A DNA stretch of 47,552 bases from Cryomorphaceae bacterium. GTDB lineage: Bacteria > Bacteroidota > Bacteroidia > Flavobacteriales > Crocinitomicaceae. Positions 26,738 to 36,301 of the stretch are shown here, in pieces. The stretch lies in contig JAJTDX010000033.1 in assembly GCA_021298235.1 (NCBI GenBank), positions 1-47,552 on the forward strand, written 5' to 3'. The notes below the pieces were generated by a model. The model worked only from the letters and a program-made list of their open reading frames with translations. It was not told the DNA's origin and did no database searches. The position numbers and the translations under genes were made by a program. Within the stretch, counting starts at the first letter, position 1; each line of letters begins with the position of its first letter.

Positions 26738-28045
26738 CTAGCCCACCCTTCTAATATCAGCACCGAGGTTGTTTAGTCGAATCTCAATATCCTGGTAGCC
26801 GCGATCGATCTGTTCGATGTTGTGGATCACGCTTTTTCCTTTCGCTGAAAGGGCAGCAATAAGCAAGGAAACCCCCGCACGAATATCTGGTGAGGTCATC
26901 TGAATTCCCTTAAGTGAATGCTGTTTGTTCAACCCGATCACCGTTGCTCTGTGCGGATCACACAAAATGATCTGCGCGCCCATATCAATCAGCTTATCAA
27001 CGAAGAACAAGCGCGATTCGAACATCTTCTGGTGAATCAACACCGAACCTTTCGCCTGAGTAGCAACGACCAGCACAATAGACAACAGATCCGGAGTAAA
27101 GCCCGGCCAGGGAGCATCAGCAATGGTTAAAATTGAGCCATCAATGAAGGTATCAATCTCGTAATGATCCTGTGCTGGAATGAAAATATCATCACCTCTT
27201 CGTTCTAGCTTTATTCCAAGGCGACGGAATACATTGGGTATGATACCCAGATTATCCCAACTCACATCTTTTATAGTGATCTCAGAACCCGTCATTGCTG
27301 CCAATCCAATAAAACTCCCGATTTCAATCATATCCGGGAGCAGACGATGGTAACAACCATTCATTTCCTTCACCCCTTCGATGTGAAGCATATTTGACCC
27401 AATCCCTTCTATCTTCGCACCCATGGAGTTGAGCATCTTACACAACTGTTGCAAATAAGGCTCGCAAGCCGCATTGTAGATCGTAGTTTTACCTTCTGCC
27501 ATTACAGCCGCCATGACAACATTGGCTGTTCCGGTAACAGAAGCTTCATCCAAATGTATGTAAGTTCCTTTGAGTTTTTTTGCTTCTATGGAGTAAAAAT
27601 GCTCTCCTGCATCGTAGTTAAACTTTGCTCCCAACATTTGAAATCCTTCAAAATGGGTATCCAACCGTCTTCTGCCAATCTTATCTCCTCCCGGTTTAGG
27701 AATAAATCCTTTGCCAAAACGAGCCAACAAAGGTCCAACAATCATAATAGAACCACGAAGTGCGCTCGCTCGTTTTTTAAAATCCTCGGATTCAAGATAC
27801 CCAAGATCAATGTCCTTGGCCTGAAAAATATATGTTCCCTTTTCAACCTTTTCAACCTTCACTCCCATCGTTTGAAGGAGATTGATCAGTTTGTTTACAT
27901 CAACAATGTCCGGGACATTCGAAATAGTTACTTTTTCACTGGTGAGCAAAGGAGCACACAATACCTGGAGAGCTTCATTCTTCGCACCCTGGGGAATAAG
28001 CTCCCCTTTTAACGATTTACCTCCGTGGATCTCAAAGGACGCCAT
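26738..28045 (-). CDS. murA: UDP-N-acetylglucosamine 1-carboxyvinyltransferase
   Basis: This 435-residue enzyme makes the first committed step of peptidoglycan synthesis, transferring enolpyruvate from PEP to UDP-GlcNAc. Lys22 is in GAKNEALQ, and the catalytic loop reads PKPGGDKIGRRRLDTHF, so Asp121 stands where E. coli has Cys115. Asp at this place is known to keep activity but prevents covalent attack by fosfomycin. I recall the same loop in Bacteroidota generally. The gene starts 3 nt after the DUF4290 gene in a purL-DUF4290-murA operon. Confidence 0.97.
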   Translation of the reverse strand: MASFEIHGGKSLKGELIPQGAKNEALQVLCAPLLTSEKVTISNVPDIVDVNKLINLLQTMGVKVEKVEKGTYIFQAKDIDLGYLESEDFKKRASALRGSIMIVGPLLARFGKGFIPKPGGDKIGRRRLDTHFEGFQMLGAKFNYDAGEHFYSIEAKKLKGTYIHLDEASVTGTANVVMAAVMAEGKTTIYNAACEPYLQQLCKMLNSMGAKIEGIGSNMLHIEGVKEMNGCYHRLLPDMIEIGSFIGLAAMTGSEITIKDVSWDNLGIIPNVFRRLGIKLERRGDDIFIPAQDHYEIDTFIDGSILTIADAPWPGFTPDLLSIVLVVATQAKGSVLIHQKMFESRLFFVDKLIDMGAQIILCDPHRATVIGLNKQHSLKGIQMTSPDIRAGVSLLIAALSAKGKSVIHNIEQIDRGYQDIEIRLNNLGADIRRVG

Positions 28046-28048
28046 GAT

Positions 28049-28675
28049 CTATTTTTTAAATTTCTTTTTTTGTTTTTGTTTGAAACTGCCTTTGTTTCGC
28101 TTGTTCTGATTTAAGCCCATGGAACGAAGGATCGTATTCGTATTAACGAGCTCATCTGGATTCTCCAGTATCAGATCACCTTTAGAAAGCTCCTTCAACT
28201 GCTGTGCGATCACATGATTTTCTACAGCATCATTGTTGTACGCCAAAAATTGCTTTTTCATGAAATTGGCCATAGTACTTTTGAGGTATTCTTTCTCTTT
28301 TTCATCCTTAACCTCACTCGAATTCTCAAGTATTCGTTGCGTATATTGACCATAATGGCCATAGCGAATCCTACTTTTCGGGTAGACCATTCGGTTCGGT
28401 TTCTCATTCAAAGTTTCCTGCTTAGGAATTTCATAAGGAGAATCAACATCCAATTTAAAATCGGACATCACAAATAAATGTGTCCATAACTTATGTCTGA
28501 AATCGTCTACATCCCTTAAATGCGGATTCAGTTGACCCATTACTTCGATGATGGCCTTGGCCGCTTTATTTCGCTCATCTCGGTCAACGATTTCCATAGC
28601 ATGAGCAATCATGTTCTGAACATTTCTGCCATACTCCGGCAAAATAAGACGACCTCTTGTGGTATTATATTCCAT
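28049..28675 (-). CDS. DUF4290 family protein
   Basis: This 208-residue cytoplasmic protein belongs to DUF4290, a family that I know mostly from Bacteroidota and whose function is not known. The conserved N-terminus MEYNTTRGRLILPEYGRNVQ is present, a helical middle follows, and the tail is strongly basic and Gln-rich (QKQKKKFKK), which suggests nucleic acid or ribosome contact. The ATG at 28675 is chosen because it gives that conserved start and lies 16 nt after the purL stop; an earlier ATG at 28768 would overlap purL. murA follows after 3 nt. Confidence 0.88.
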   Translation of the reverse strand: MEYNTTRGRLILPEYGRNVQNMIAHAMEIVDRDERNKAAKAIIEVMGQLNPHLRDVDDFRHKLWTHLFVMSDFKLDVDSPYEIPKQETLNEKPNRMVYPKSRIRYGHYGQYTQRILENSSEVKDEKEKEYLKSTMANFMKKQFLAYNNDAVENHVIAQQLKELSKGDLILENPDELVNTNTILRSMGLNQNKRNKGSFKQKQKKKFKK

Positions 28676-28691
28676 TCGTTTTTTTGGATAA

Positions 28692-30929
28692 TTAATTTTC
28701 GAGATAATTCCCGAGTGCATTGTCATAGATCTCCTGCGCTTCAGTAATAAAACCGAAATGTGCATCATCTACGACCATCTTTCCTTTGGTTACATGTCCT
28801 AAAAGTGTAAAATTCACTCCAGAGTCCATCATAAATTCAATAAACTCTTCCTCATTTTCTTCGCTTACTGTAACCACCACTCTTCCCTGAGCTTCACCAA
28901 AGAGGAATGCATCTTCTCTTATCTCAGAATCAGTAACAATATCAAAACCTAGTTTACGCGGCATTGACATCTCCACCAAAGAAACAAACAGTCCTCCATC
29001 CGCTACGTCATGCACAGCATTCACTAATTCATGTTTAATCAATCCTTTCACAACATGTTGCATTGCATATTCCATGTCCAAATCGAAATGAGGAGCAGGA
29101 GAAGCTTTAATGCCATGATAGGTAGCCAAGTATTCCGAAGATGAAATATCATTAACACTATCTCCGACAACAAAAATTAAATCGCCTTTTTGTTTGAAAT
29201 CAAGTGTCATCACGCGGTCTTTGTCCTCTACAATTCCGATCATTCCTATAGTCGGCGTTGGAAAAACCGGTACTTCTACCCCATTTGTTACCGTTTGATT
29301 GTAGAATGAAACATTTCCACCGGTTACAGGTGTCTCAAACTTCAGACATGCTTTTGACATTCCTTTGATCGCTCCGACAAACTGCCAGTATGACTCAGGA
29401 TTGTATGGGTTTCCAAAATTCAAACAGTTGGTAATCGCACTTGGCTCTCCTCCGGAACACACAATATTTCTTGCTGCTTCAGAAACAGCAATCATGGTTC
29501 CAATCTCCGGATCTGCATTCACGTATCGGGAATTACAATCTACCGACATCGCTAGCGCTTTATTTGTTCCACGAACATTCACTACTCCGGCATCTGAGGG
29601 TCGGTTCGTTGTCATAGTCTTCGTACCAACCATGGAGTCATATTGCTCATATACCCAGCGTTTGGATGCAATATTGGGCAACCCGAGCAGTTTGAAAGCA
29701 ACCTCCTTGAGATCTTCCGGTTGTTTAACTTGATCAATAGTAAATTTCTTGTACTCCTTATAATATGAAGGTTCTGTATACTCTCGTTTGTATTGTGGAG
29801 CTCCACCACCCAGAACCAAAGATTCCGCTGGAACATCTCCAACAATTTCGCCATTCATGAAGTAGCGCACACGACCGGAATCAGTAACCACTCCGATTTC
29901 CTCAGCATGTAGATCCCATTTATCAAAGATTGTATGAACCAGACTTTCCTTTCCTTTTTGAACCACCACGAGCATGCGTTCCTGAGACTCTGAAAGCAAG
30001 ATCTCGTACGGCAGCATATTTTCTTGCCTTGTTGGAACGCGGTCCAAATGAATGTCCATTCCAACGCCACCACCGGCACTCATTTCGCACGTGGAACAAG
30101 TGATTCCCGCTGCCCCCATGTCTTGCATTCCAACGATGGCATCTGTTTGGGAAAGCTCCATCGTCGCTTCCAACAATAGTTTTTCCATGAACGGATCTCC
30201 AACCTGAACAGATGGAAGATCATTCGCAGAGTCCTCAGTGATATCCTTAGATGCAAAAGCTGCTCCCGCGATACCATCCTTACCCGTTGCCGAACCAACG
30301 ATGAAAACTGGATTTCCAGGACCTTTAGCTTTCGCAGAAATAATCTTTTTAGTATCAATAATTCCAGCAGAGAAGGCATTCACCAATGGATTCGTGTTAT
30401 ATGATTCATCAAAGAACACTTCACCTCCTACAATTGGAATTCCGAAGGCGTTTCCGTAATCACCGATTCCTTTGGTTACACCTTTAACGAGCCATTTGGT
30501 TCGCGCATTTTCTATATTTCCGAAGCGTAAGGAATTTAGTTGTGCCACCGGACGTGCGCCCATGGTGAAAATATCCCGATTGATCCCTCCTACACCTGTT
30601 GCAGCTCCTTGATAAGGTTCTAAAGCACTCGGATGGTTGTGTGATTCGATTTTGAATACACATCCAAGCCCGTCTCCGATATCAACCAAACCTGCATTTT
30701 CCTCACCCGCCTTTACAAGCATGTGCGGACCGTCTTTAGGAAGTGTTTTTAACCATACAATTGAATTCTTGTATGAACAATGCTCAGACCACATGACCGA
30801 ATACACTGCTGTTTCAGTAAAATTTGGCGTGCGCCCCAGAATTTCTTTGATCATTCCAAACTCGTCTTCACGAAGTCCGAGGTCGACAGCCTGTTCCAGG
30901 GTTGCCTCTTGATTGATAGTACTCTCCAT
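28692..30929 (-). CDS. purL: Phosphoribosylformylglycinamidine synthase subunit PurL (short form)
   Basis: This 745-residue ATP-dependent ligase makes FGAM in purine synthesis. Motifs are SEHCSYKNS near residue 48, the ATP-site [23 protein letters not shown] near 95, and two AIRS-type domain repeats ([14 protein letters not shown] in the second). At 745 residues it is the short form, which needs separate PurQ glutaminase and PurS; neither is in this window. A -7 box lies 17 nt upstream of the ATG. It leads the purL-DUF4290-murA group. Confidence 0.96.
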   Translation of the reverse strand: MESTINQEATLEQAVDLGLREDEFGMIKEILGRTPNFTETAVYSVMWSEHCSYKNSIVWLKTLPKDGPHMLVKAGEENAGLVDIGDGLGCVFKIESHNHPSALEPYQGAATGVGGINRDIFTMGARPVAQLNSLRFGNIENARTKWLVKGVTKGIGDYGNAFGIPIVGGEVFFDESYNTNPLVNAFSAGIIDTKKIISAKAKGPGNPVFIVGSATGKDGIAGAAFASKDITEDSANDLPSVQVGDPFMEKLLLEATMELSQTDAIVGMQDMGAAGITCSTCEMSAGGGVGMDIHLDRVPTRQENMLPYEILLSESQERMLVVVQKGKESLVHTIFDKWDLHAEEIGVVTDSGRVRYFMNGEIVGDVPAESLVLGGGAPQYKREYTEPSYYKEYKKFTIDQVKQPEDLKEVAFKLLGLPNIASKRWVYEQYDSMVGTKTMTTNRPSDAGVVNVRGTNKALAMSVDCNSRYVNADPEIGTMIAVSEAARNIVCSGGEPSAITNCLNFGNPYNPESYWQFVGAIKGMSKACLKFETPVTGGNVSFYNQTVTNGVEVPVFPTPTIGMIGIVEDKDRVMTLDFKQKGDLIFVVGDSVNDISSSEYLATYHGIKASPAPHFDLDMEYAMQHVVKGLIKHELVNAVHDVADGGLFVSLVEMSMPRKLGFDIVTDSEIREDAFLFGEAQGRVVVTVSEENEEEFIEFMMDSGVNFTLLGHVTKGKMVVDDAHFGFITEAQEIYDNALGNYLEN

Positions 30930-30946
30930 TCTAATTCAATGTGTAA

Positions 30947-30954
30947 CAAAAGTA
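30947..30954 (-). promoter_or_regulatory. purL -7 promoter box
   Basis: TACTTTTG on the minus strand matches TAnnTTTG exactly and ends 17 nt before the purL ATG. No clear -33 TTG is present at the usual distance. Confidence 0.5.
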
Positions 30955-31022
30955 ATCAATTAATCAAAAGTTTGAGGTCCGTAAATTGGCCTAAACCTAC
31001 GATTTATTAACATAGTCATTCC

Positions 31023-32099
31023 TTATTTCTGCGCAAAGCGATAAAGGAGATAGGCAACCGCGCCAAAGAGCAAATTTGGCACCCACACAGCTACAGAAGC
31101 AGGGAAGCCAACGTTCAATGCGGCCACCGTGGTTACTTTCATGGCGAAAATGTACACGAAGATGATCATTAAGCCAATCGCGATGTTGACACCTATTCCT
31201 CCTCGTTTTTTCCTGGATGACACAGAAACACCTATGATGGTCAATACGTATGCTGCAAAGGGATAAGAAGTTCGCTGATACAGCTCGATTTCATACATCG
31301 GAACATTGCCGGAGCCTTTTTGCTTTTCACGATCGATAAACGAGCGTAACTCGCTGTATGTCATTGCCTCGCAAATATTTTCCCTTTGAGCCATTTCTTC
31401 TATTTTGAAATCAAAAATAGTATCCTTTCGTTGGCCTTCAGTTAATTTGTCATTTGGATATCCAACTTTTCGTTCATAGTAATCCCTAAGAATCCATTTG
31501 TTCGTTCCACTTACATTTTCAGCAGTTCGGGCTTTCAAAAAATAATCGATGGTGGTCTCGTTCTTCCATTTTTCCAACACAAAGTCATTTGCCAGATTAT
31601 CTTCCTGATAGTAGCTTGAAAAATATACCACTTGATTTCCAGGATACTCTGCATGGTAATCGGTTACCGACATAGCATCTCGGTAGTATTTTTCCTCAAA
31701 ATCGAGGCGAACTCTATTGGATTTTGGAAGAACAAAATGATTCATAACCAAAGAAATCAACATTATGATCGTCGCCCCAATGATGTATGGTCTCAAAAAT
31801 CGTGAAAAAGGCTTACCACTGTTCCACATGGGAATAATCTCCGTATCCTGTGCAAGCTTGGCTGTAAACCAAATCACAGAGACGAAGATGATCATAGAGG
31901 AAAATAAGTTTCCATAGTACAGGATGAAATTCAGATAATAATCCAGAATAATAGCACTGACAGGAGCCTCGTTATCTATGAACTCACTCAATCGTTCAGA
32001 TAGGTCGAACACCATGGCCAATAGCATGATGATTCCCAACATAAAGAAGAACGTGGATAAGAACTTCCCGAGAATGTAACGATCCAGAATCTTTAACAT
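31023..32099 (-). CDS. LptF/LptG-family lipopolysaccharide export permease
   Basis: This 358-residue inner-membrane protein belongs to the YjgP/YjgQ family. It has three N-terminal transmembrane helices (about residues 12-33, 52-82 and 100-122), a periplasmic beta-jellyroll-type domain in the middle, and three helices near the C-terminus. The N-terminal DRYILGKFLSTFFF is typical. It would work with LptB to extract LPS for transport to the outer membrane. Only one permease gene is here, and sequence alone does not separate LptF from LptG. It follows tgt by 4 nt. Confidence 0.9.
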   Translation of the reverse strand: MLKILDRYILGKFLSTFFFMLGIIMLLAMVFDLSERLSEFIDNEAPVSAIILDYYLNFILYYGNLFSSMIIFVSVIWFTAKLAQDTEIIPMWNSGKPFSRFLRPYIIGATIIMLISLVMNHFVLPKSNRVRLDFEEKYYRDAMSVTDYHAEYPGNQVVYFSSYYQEDNLANDFVLEKWKNETTIDYFLKARTAENVSGTNKWILRDYYERKVGYPNDKLTEGQRKDTIFDFKIEEMAQRENICEAMTYSELRSFIDREKQKGSGNVPMYEIELYQRTSYPFAAYVLTIIGVSVSSRKKRGGIGVNIAIGLMIIFVYIFAMKVTTVAALNVGFPASVAVWVPNLLFGAVAYLLYRFAQK

Positions 32100-32103
32100 G
32101 AAA

Positions 32104-33234
32104 TCAAAGTCTGTTTTTTAAACGGGGAATCATTTTATCCTTCCAATCTGTAAAAGTACCTGCCAAGATCTCATTGCGCGCATCCTTCATTAACTGAAGG
32201 TAAAAGGCCAGGTTGTGTATGGTTGCGATTTGGATGGCTAAATTTTCTTTTGCCTTCACAAGGTGACGTAAATATGCCTTGGTATAAACATGATCCACAT
32301 AGGCCGTTCCATTGGGATCAATCGGCGAAAAGTCTTTCTCCCATTTTTCATTTTTTATATTGATAACCCCCTCCGAGGTGAACAACATCCCATGTCGTGC
32401 ATTGCGACTGGGCATCACGCAATCGAACATATCAATACCCAGCGCTATGCATTCTAGCAAATTCACAGGTGTACCCACCCCCATCAAATACCTTGGCTTT
32501 TCCTTGGGCAATATCGATGCAACATGTGCCGTCATTTCGTACAGATCCTCGTCGGGCTCACCAACTGAAAGTCCACCTATCGCATTTCCCTGAGCATCAA
32601 ATGAGGAGATCACTTCAGCCGATTCCGACCTAAGGTCTTTATAAACACTCCCTTGAACAATTGGAAAAAGTGCTTGGTCATATCCATACTTTGGCTCTGT
32701 TTCAGCCATCCTATCCATACAGCGCTTCAGCCACCTATGCGTCATATGCATCGAGTTCCTCGCATAAGCATATTCACAAGGATAGGGCGTGCATTCATCA
32801 AATGCCATAATGATATCCGCACCAATCGATCTCTGAATATCTATAGCCCTTTCCGGAGTGAAAAAATGATAGCTTCCATCGATATGCGACTGAAATTTTA
32901 CGCCTTCCTCAGTAATTTTCCGAGAACCGCTCATGGAGTAGACTTGATAACCACCACTATCCGTAAGCATAGGCCTTTCCCAGTTGATAAACTGATGTAA
33001 TCCCCCTGCAGACTCCAGTACATCAAGACCTGGTCGTAAAAAAAGATGATAGGTGTTCCCAAGAATAATTTGAGCACCAATATCATCGCGCAATTCCTGT
33101 TGATGGACACCTTTTACGGATCCTGCGGTACCAACAGGCATAAAAATAGGGGTTTCGATTGCTCCGTGACCAGTGTGCAACAATCCTGCGCGCGCATTGG
33201 ATTTCACATCGGTGGTCAAGAGGTCAAAATGCAT
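32104..33234 (-). CDS. tgt: tRNA-guanine transglycosylase
   Basis: This 376-residue enzyme exchanges guanine-34 for a queuosine precursor in tRNA. The nucleophile region is ITEEGVKFQS plus MLTDSGGYQVYS, the second Asp lies in DMFDCVMPSRNARHG, and the base-specific GGLSVGE is present. The zinc site is unusual: E. coli has CxCxxC, whereas here the same place reads NGTAYVDHVYTKAYLRHL with no Cys; the later IHNLAFYL His remains. I recall similar zinc-poor Tgt in Bacteroidota. A -7 box lies 22 nt upstream. Confidence 0.95.
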   Translation of the reverse strand: MHFDLLTTDVKSNARAGLLHTGHGAIETPIFMPVGTAGSVKGVHQQELRDDIGAQIILGNTYHLFLRPGLDVLESAGGLHQFINWERPMLTDSGGYQVYSMSGSRKITEEGVKFQSHIDGSYHFFTPERAIDIQRSIGADIIMAFDECTPYPCEYAYARNSMHMTHRWLKRCMDRMAETEPKYGYDQALFPIVQGSVYKDLRSESAEVISSFDAQGNAIGGLSVGEPDEDLYEMTAHVASILPKEKPRYLMGVGTPVNLLECIALGIDMFDCVMPSRNARHGMLFTSEGVINIKNEKWEKDFSPIDPNGTAYVDHVYTKAYLRHLVKAKENLAIQIATIHNLAFYLQLMKDARNEILAGTFTDWKDKMIPRLKNRL

Positions 33235-33256
33235 ATCTTGCTAAAAAATAACTCAA

Positions 33257-33264
33257 CAAAGATA
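33257..33264 (-). promoter_or_regulatory. tgt -7 promoter box
   Basis: TATCTTTG on the minus strand matches TAnnTTTG exactly and ends 22 nt before the tgt ATG. It is back-to-back with a box for the divergent glycosyltransferase gene. Confidence 0.5.
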
Positions 33265-33284
33265 CAGGTATTTACATAAGTCCC

Positions 33285-33292
33285 CATCTTTG
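33285..33292 (+). promoter_or_regulatory. Possible -7 box of the glycosyltransferase operon
   Basis: CATCTTTG differs from TAnnTTTG by one base and ends 14 nt before the ATG at 33307. It is a weaker candidate than the divergent tgt box. Confidence 0.35.
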
Positions 33293-33306
33293 CACAAAGT
33301 TGACGA

Positions 33307-34443
33307 ATGTACTTTTTGCCCACCTTCGAGCTCGGATTGCCGCTTTTTATCTTTCTGTTCTTTGCCTTTATGGCAATAATAAACTTTTTGTACATTCTTT
33401 TAGTTTACGGGAAACTTGCCTTTTACAGGGAGCGCCCGACACTAGATGACATCAGTTTACCACCTGTTACTGTGATAATCGTTGCCAGAAACGAAGCTGA
33501 CAACTTGTACGAGAAACTGCCATTCATCCTGGAGCAAGATTATCCCAAATTTGAAGTGATCGTTGTGAACCACCATACCGTCGACGAATCATCACACATA
33601 CTTGATGCATTATGTCGTCAGTACAAACATTTACGGTATATTGAGCTGGAAAAGAACCAACATTCAAAGTATGGTAAAAAACTTCCTTTGACCGTAGGAA
33701 TTAAGGGAGCTAAATACGAGCACATGGTATTTACAGATGCCGATTGCAAACCCACCACAAATCAGTGGTTGAAAAGCATGGTATCTCGATTTATCCCCGG
33801 AAAAGAGCTCGTTCTGGGCTATGCTCCAATCATTCGTGAGCGTGGATTCCTCAATAGGGTCATCCGTTTTGACACGGCATGGATTGCTGTGAGTTATTTT
33901 TCAATGGCATTATCACGTTTGCCATACATGGGCGTAGGAAGAAACATCAGCTATACAAAAAGATTGTTTTACTCGGTCAATGGATTCAAATCACATTACT
34001 CTTTGTCCTCCGGTGATGATGACCTGTTCGTACAGGAAAGTGCCCGAGGAACAAACTACAGTATTAACATCGATCCAGCGTCCTATTGCTACTCGAAAGG
34101 CAGCTACAGCTGGTTAAACTGGATTGGACAAAAGACACGGCACTACACAACCTCGCAGCGATACAAGGTTATTAAAAAATTAATGTTAGGAATATATCCT
34201 TTCAGTCTCTTAATGCTAACTGTTTCCTTCGTTATTTTGTTGTTTGATACAGATTATCGATGGTTAGTTTTATCCGTCTATTCACTTATTTTACTTGTAA
34301 AATGGTGGATTGTCGGGAGGTGTTTTGGCAAAATAAAGGAATCCAGCTTCATACGATTCCTCCCATTATGGGATCTTTTTTATGCCCTGCTCATCCCTGT
34401 GATATTTTACTCATCGGATAAAAAGGATGGAAACAAATGGTAG
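33307..34443 (+). CDS. Family 2 glycosyltransferase, membrane-bound
   Basis: This 378-residue enzyme has an N-terminal transmembrane helix (about residues 10-36), a GT-A domain starting VTVIIVARNEADNL, a DAD-type metal motif in MVFTDADCKP near residue 143, and an acceptor-side SSGDDDLFVQ near 238. Two or three helices close the protein from about residue 295. The fold is that of family 2 glycosyltransferases making cell-surface glycans. The ECF sigma gene overlaps its end by 7 nt, so the two are co-expressed. Sugar specificity cannot be told. Confidence 0.9.
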   Translation: MYFLPTFELGLPLFIFLFFAFMAIINFLYILLVYGKLAFYRERPTLDDISLPPVTVIIVARNEADNLYEKLPFILEQDYPKFEVIVVNHHTVDESSHILDALCRQYKHLRYIELEKNQHSKYGKKLPLTVGIKGAKYEHMVFTDADCKPTTNQWLKSMVSRFIPGKELVLGYAPIIRERGFLNRVIRFDTAWIAVSYFSMALSRLPYMGVGRNISYTKRLFYSVNGFKSHYSLSSGDDDLFVQESARGTNYSINIDPASYCYSKGSYSWLNWIGQKTRHYTTSQRYKVIKKLMLGIYPFSLLMLTVSFVILLFDTDYRWLVLSVYSLILLVKWWIVGRCFGKIKESSFIRFLPLWDLFYALLIPVIFYSSDKKDGNKW

Positions 34444-35042
34444 AAACTGAACATTTATCTGACAAGGCAAAACAAGATCTTGTGCTTGTGGAAGCAGCTC
34501 GGAATGGGGATCAGGCTGCTTATGCTGAGCTGATGGATAGGTACCGAGAATCCATTTATTACATGATGTTCAAGATGGTTAAGCATACAGACGATGCCGA
34601 CGACCTCACCATCGAAGCATTTGGAAAAGCATTCAGCCGATTAGATCAATATTCACCGAGTTTCGCATTCAGCACCTGGCTTTTTAAAATTGCATCCAAT
34701 AATTGCATTGATTTTATTCGCAAAAAACGTGTAAAAGTGATTTCTATGGATACCGGCATCACTACAGACGATGGTGAAGTGATCTATGTAGACGCCAGAG
34801 CTCACAATATGAACCCGGAAGAAACGGTGATCCATGGTCAGAAAGTCGTTCACATGCGCACGCTCGTCAGCAAACTTAAACCAAGGTACCGGGAGCTCAT
34901 CGAAAAGCGTTATTTCGAAGAATTGAGCTATGAAGAAATTGCTGAGGAACTTAACCTTCCCCTTGGCACCGTGAAAGCACAGTTATTCAGGGCCAGGGAT
35001 TTTCTGGCCAATATGATGGAAAAAACAAAAGACTCCATTTGA
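34437..35042 (+). CDS. ECF-type RNA polymerase sigma factor
   Basis: This 201-residue sigma-70-family factor has region 2 (YAELMDRYRESIYYMMFKMV, then DADDLTIEAFGKAF and FSTWLFKIASNNCIDFIRKK) and region 4 with the helix-turn-helix LSYEEIAEELNLPLGTVKAQLFRARDFL. It directs RNA polymerase to a special promoter set. No anti-sigma gene follows; the neighbours are a glycosyltransferase (7-nt overlap) and rsmG (6-nt gap), so it may be controlled by expression level rather than by a membrane anti-sigma. Confidence 0.93.
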   Translation: MVETEHLSDKAKQDLVLVEAARNGDQAAYAELMDRYRESIYYMMFKMVKHTDDADDLTIEAFGKAFSRLDQYSPSFAFSTWLFKIASNNCIDFIRKKRVKVISMDTGITTDDGEVIYVDARAHNMNPEETVIHGQKVVHMRTLVSKLKPRYRELIEKRYFEELSYEEIAEELNLPLGTVKAQLFRARDFLANMMEKTKDSI

Positions 35043-35048
35043 CAAGTT

Positions 35049-35675
35049 ATGGACGCTTCCGGCATTCAACATTTTTTTCCTGAAATTTCTGAAGCACAGT
35101 TAACACAGTTTCAAGCACTACGATCAGTCTACGACCATTGGAATAGTCAAATCAATGTCATCAGTAGAAAGGATACTGAAAACTTCTATGAACGACACGT
35201 ATTGCACTCGCTTGCTATCGCAAAGGTTGTACAGTTTATTCCAGGAACCAAAGTACTCGACATTGGAACAGGAGGTGGTTTCCCAGGGATACCACTCGCA
35301 ATTCTCTTTCCCGAGTGCCACTTCACTCTCATTGATTCCATCGGTAAAAAAATAAAGGTGGTTAAAGAAGTGACTCATGAACTGAATCTTAAAAATGTTA
35401 CCGCCATACACGGTCGCGCAGAGGAAATAAAGGGAGAATTTGATTTTGTAGTTAGTCGTGCAGTTACTCAAATGCAGGAATTCACACAATGGACGAAGGG
35501 AAAAATATCTGCAAAACATAAAAATTCCTTACAAAATGGAATTCTTTACCTGAAAGGAGGAGACCTAACGGAAGAACTAAAACAGTTCAAGAAAGCTCAA
35601 CTTTATCCGATTAACACTTATTTTCCGTTTGAATTTTTTGAGACGAAAGTTGTGGTATACCTTCCAGGAAAATAG
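35049..35675 (+). CDS. rsmG: 16S rRNA (guanine-N7)-methyltransferase
   Basis: This 208-residue enzyme uses S-adenosylmethionine to methylate G527 (E. coli numbering) of 16S rRNA. The SAM-binding motif is VLDIGTGGGFPGIPLAI near residue 70, preceded by NVISRKDTENFYERHVLHSL and followed by FVVSRAV. Length matches the family. Loss of this gene is known to give low-level streptomycin resistance in other bacteria. It starts 6 nt after the sigma gene. Confidence 0.95.
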   Translation: MDASGIQHFFPEISEAQLTQFQALRSVYDHWNSQINVISRKDTENFYERHVLHSLAIAKVVQFIPGTKVLDIGTGGGFPGIPLAILFPECHFTLIDSIGKKIKVVKEVTHELNLKNVTAIHGRAEEIKGEFDFVVSRAVTQMQEFTQWTKGKISAKHKNSLQNGILYLKGGDLTEELKQFKKAQLYPINTYFPFEFFETKVVVYLPGK

Positions 35676-35700
35676 CGCTTCTGATTCTTGATTTCTTTTC

Positions 35701-35708
35701 TACCTTTG
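35701..35708 (+). promoter_or_regulatory. cysC -7 promoter box
   Basis: TACCTTTG matches TAnnTTTG exactly and ends 5 nt before the cysC ATG at 35714, giving a leaderless or nearly leaderless message. It separates cysC-cysQ from the rsmG transcript. Confidence 0.5.
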
Positions 35709-35713
35709 AAGCA

Positions 35714-36301
35714 ATGAACAATCTGACAGCTCAAGAATTCAGTGTCAATCGAATACAGCGGGAAGCACTGCATGGACATAAATCAGTCATGATTTGGTTC
35801 ACAGGACTCTCAGGAAGTGGCAAATCGACGCTTGCCAATATTCTTGAAGCTGAATTGCATAAACAAAACATTCACACGTTTTTGCTTGACGGAGACAATA
35901 TACGTTTAGGATTAAATAAAGACCTAGGCTTCAATGAACATGACCGAAGCGAAAATTTGCGACGAATTGGTGAAGTAGGAAAGCTAATGGTTGACGCTGG
36001 ACTAGTTACTATCGCTGCATTTGTTTCACCATATGACAAAGACAGGGAAATGGTGAAACGCATTCTGGGGGCAGAAAATTTTGTAGAAATCTTTGTCAGT
36101 ACTCCACTAGAAGAATGCATCAGAAGAGACGTCAAAGGCCTATATAAAAAGGCATTAAATGGAGAGATCAAAGATTTTACTGGTATTTCATCCCCGTATG
36201 AAGCTCCGAAAAATCCCGATCTAATAATTGACACAAGTGCCAAAAGTCAGGAAAATTGTCTCCAAGAAATTCTTACATTAATTACATCGCGCCTGAAATG
36301 A
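35714..36301 (+). CDS. cysC: Adenylyl-sulfate kinase
   Basis: This 195-residue kinase phosphorylates adenosine 5'-phosphosulfate to PAPS. It has the P-loop GLSGSGKST near residue 33, LLDGDNIRLGLNKDLGF near 58, and EIFVSTPLEECIRRDVKGLY, all typical of CysC. PAPS feeds sulfate reduction or sulfotransferases. The sulfate adenylyltransferase genes are not in the window. cysQ overlaps its stop (ATGA), so kinase and PAP phosphatase are made together. Confidence 0.95.
   Translation: MNNLTAQEFSVNRIQREALHGHKSVMIWFTGLSGSGKSTLANILEAELHKQNIHTFLLDGDNIRLGLNKDLGFNEHDRSENLRRIGEVGKLMVDAGLVTIAAFVSPYDKDREMVKRILGAENFVEIFVSTPLEECIRRDVKGLYKKALNGEIKDFTGISSPYEAPKNPDLIIDTSAKSQENCLQEILTLITSRLK

Noticed and set aside
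27449..28012. 187-codon plus-strand open frame opposite murA
   Set aside because: murA is unmistakable on the other strand; this frame is a by-product of its codon use.
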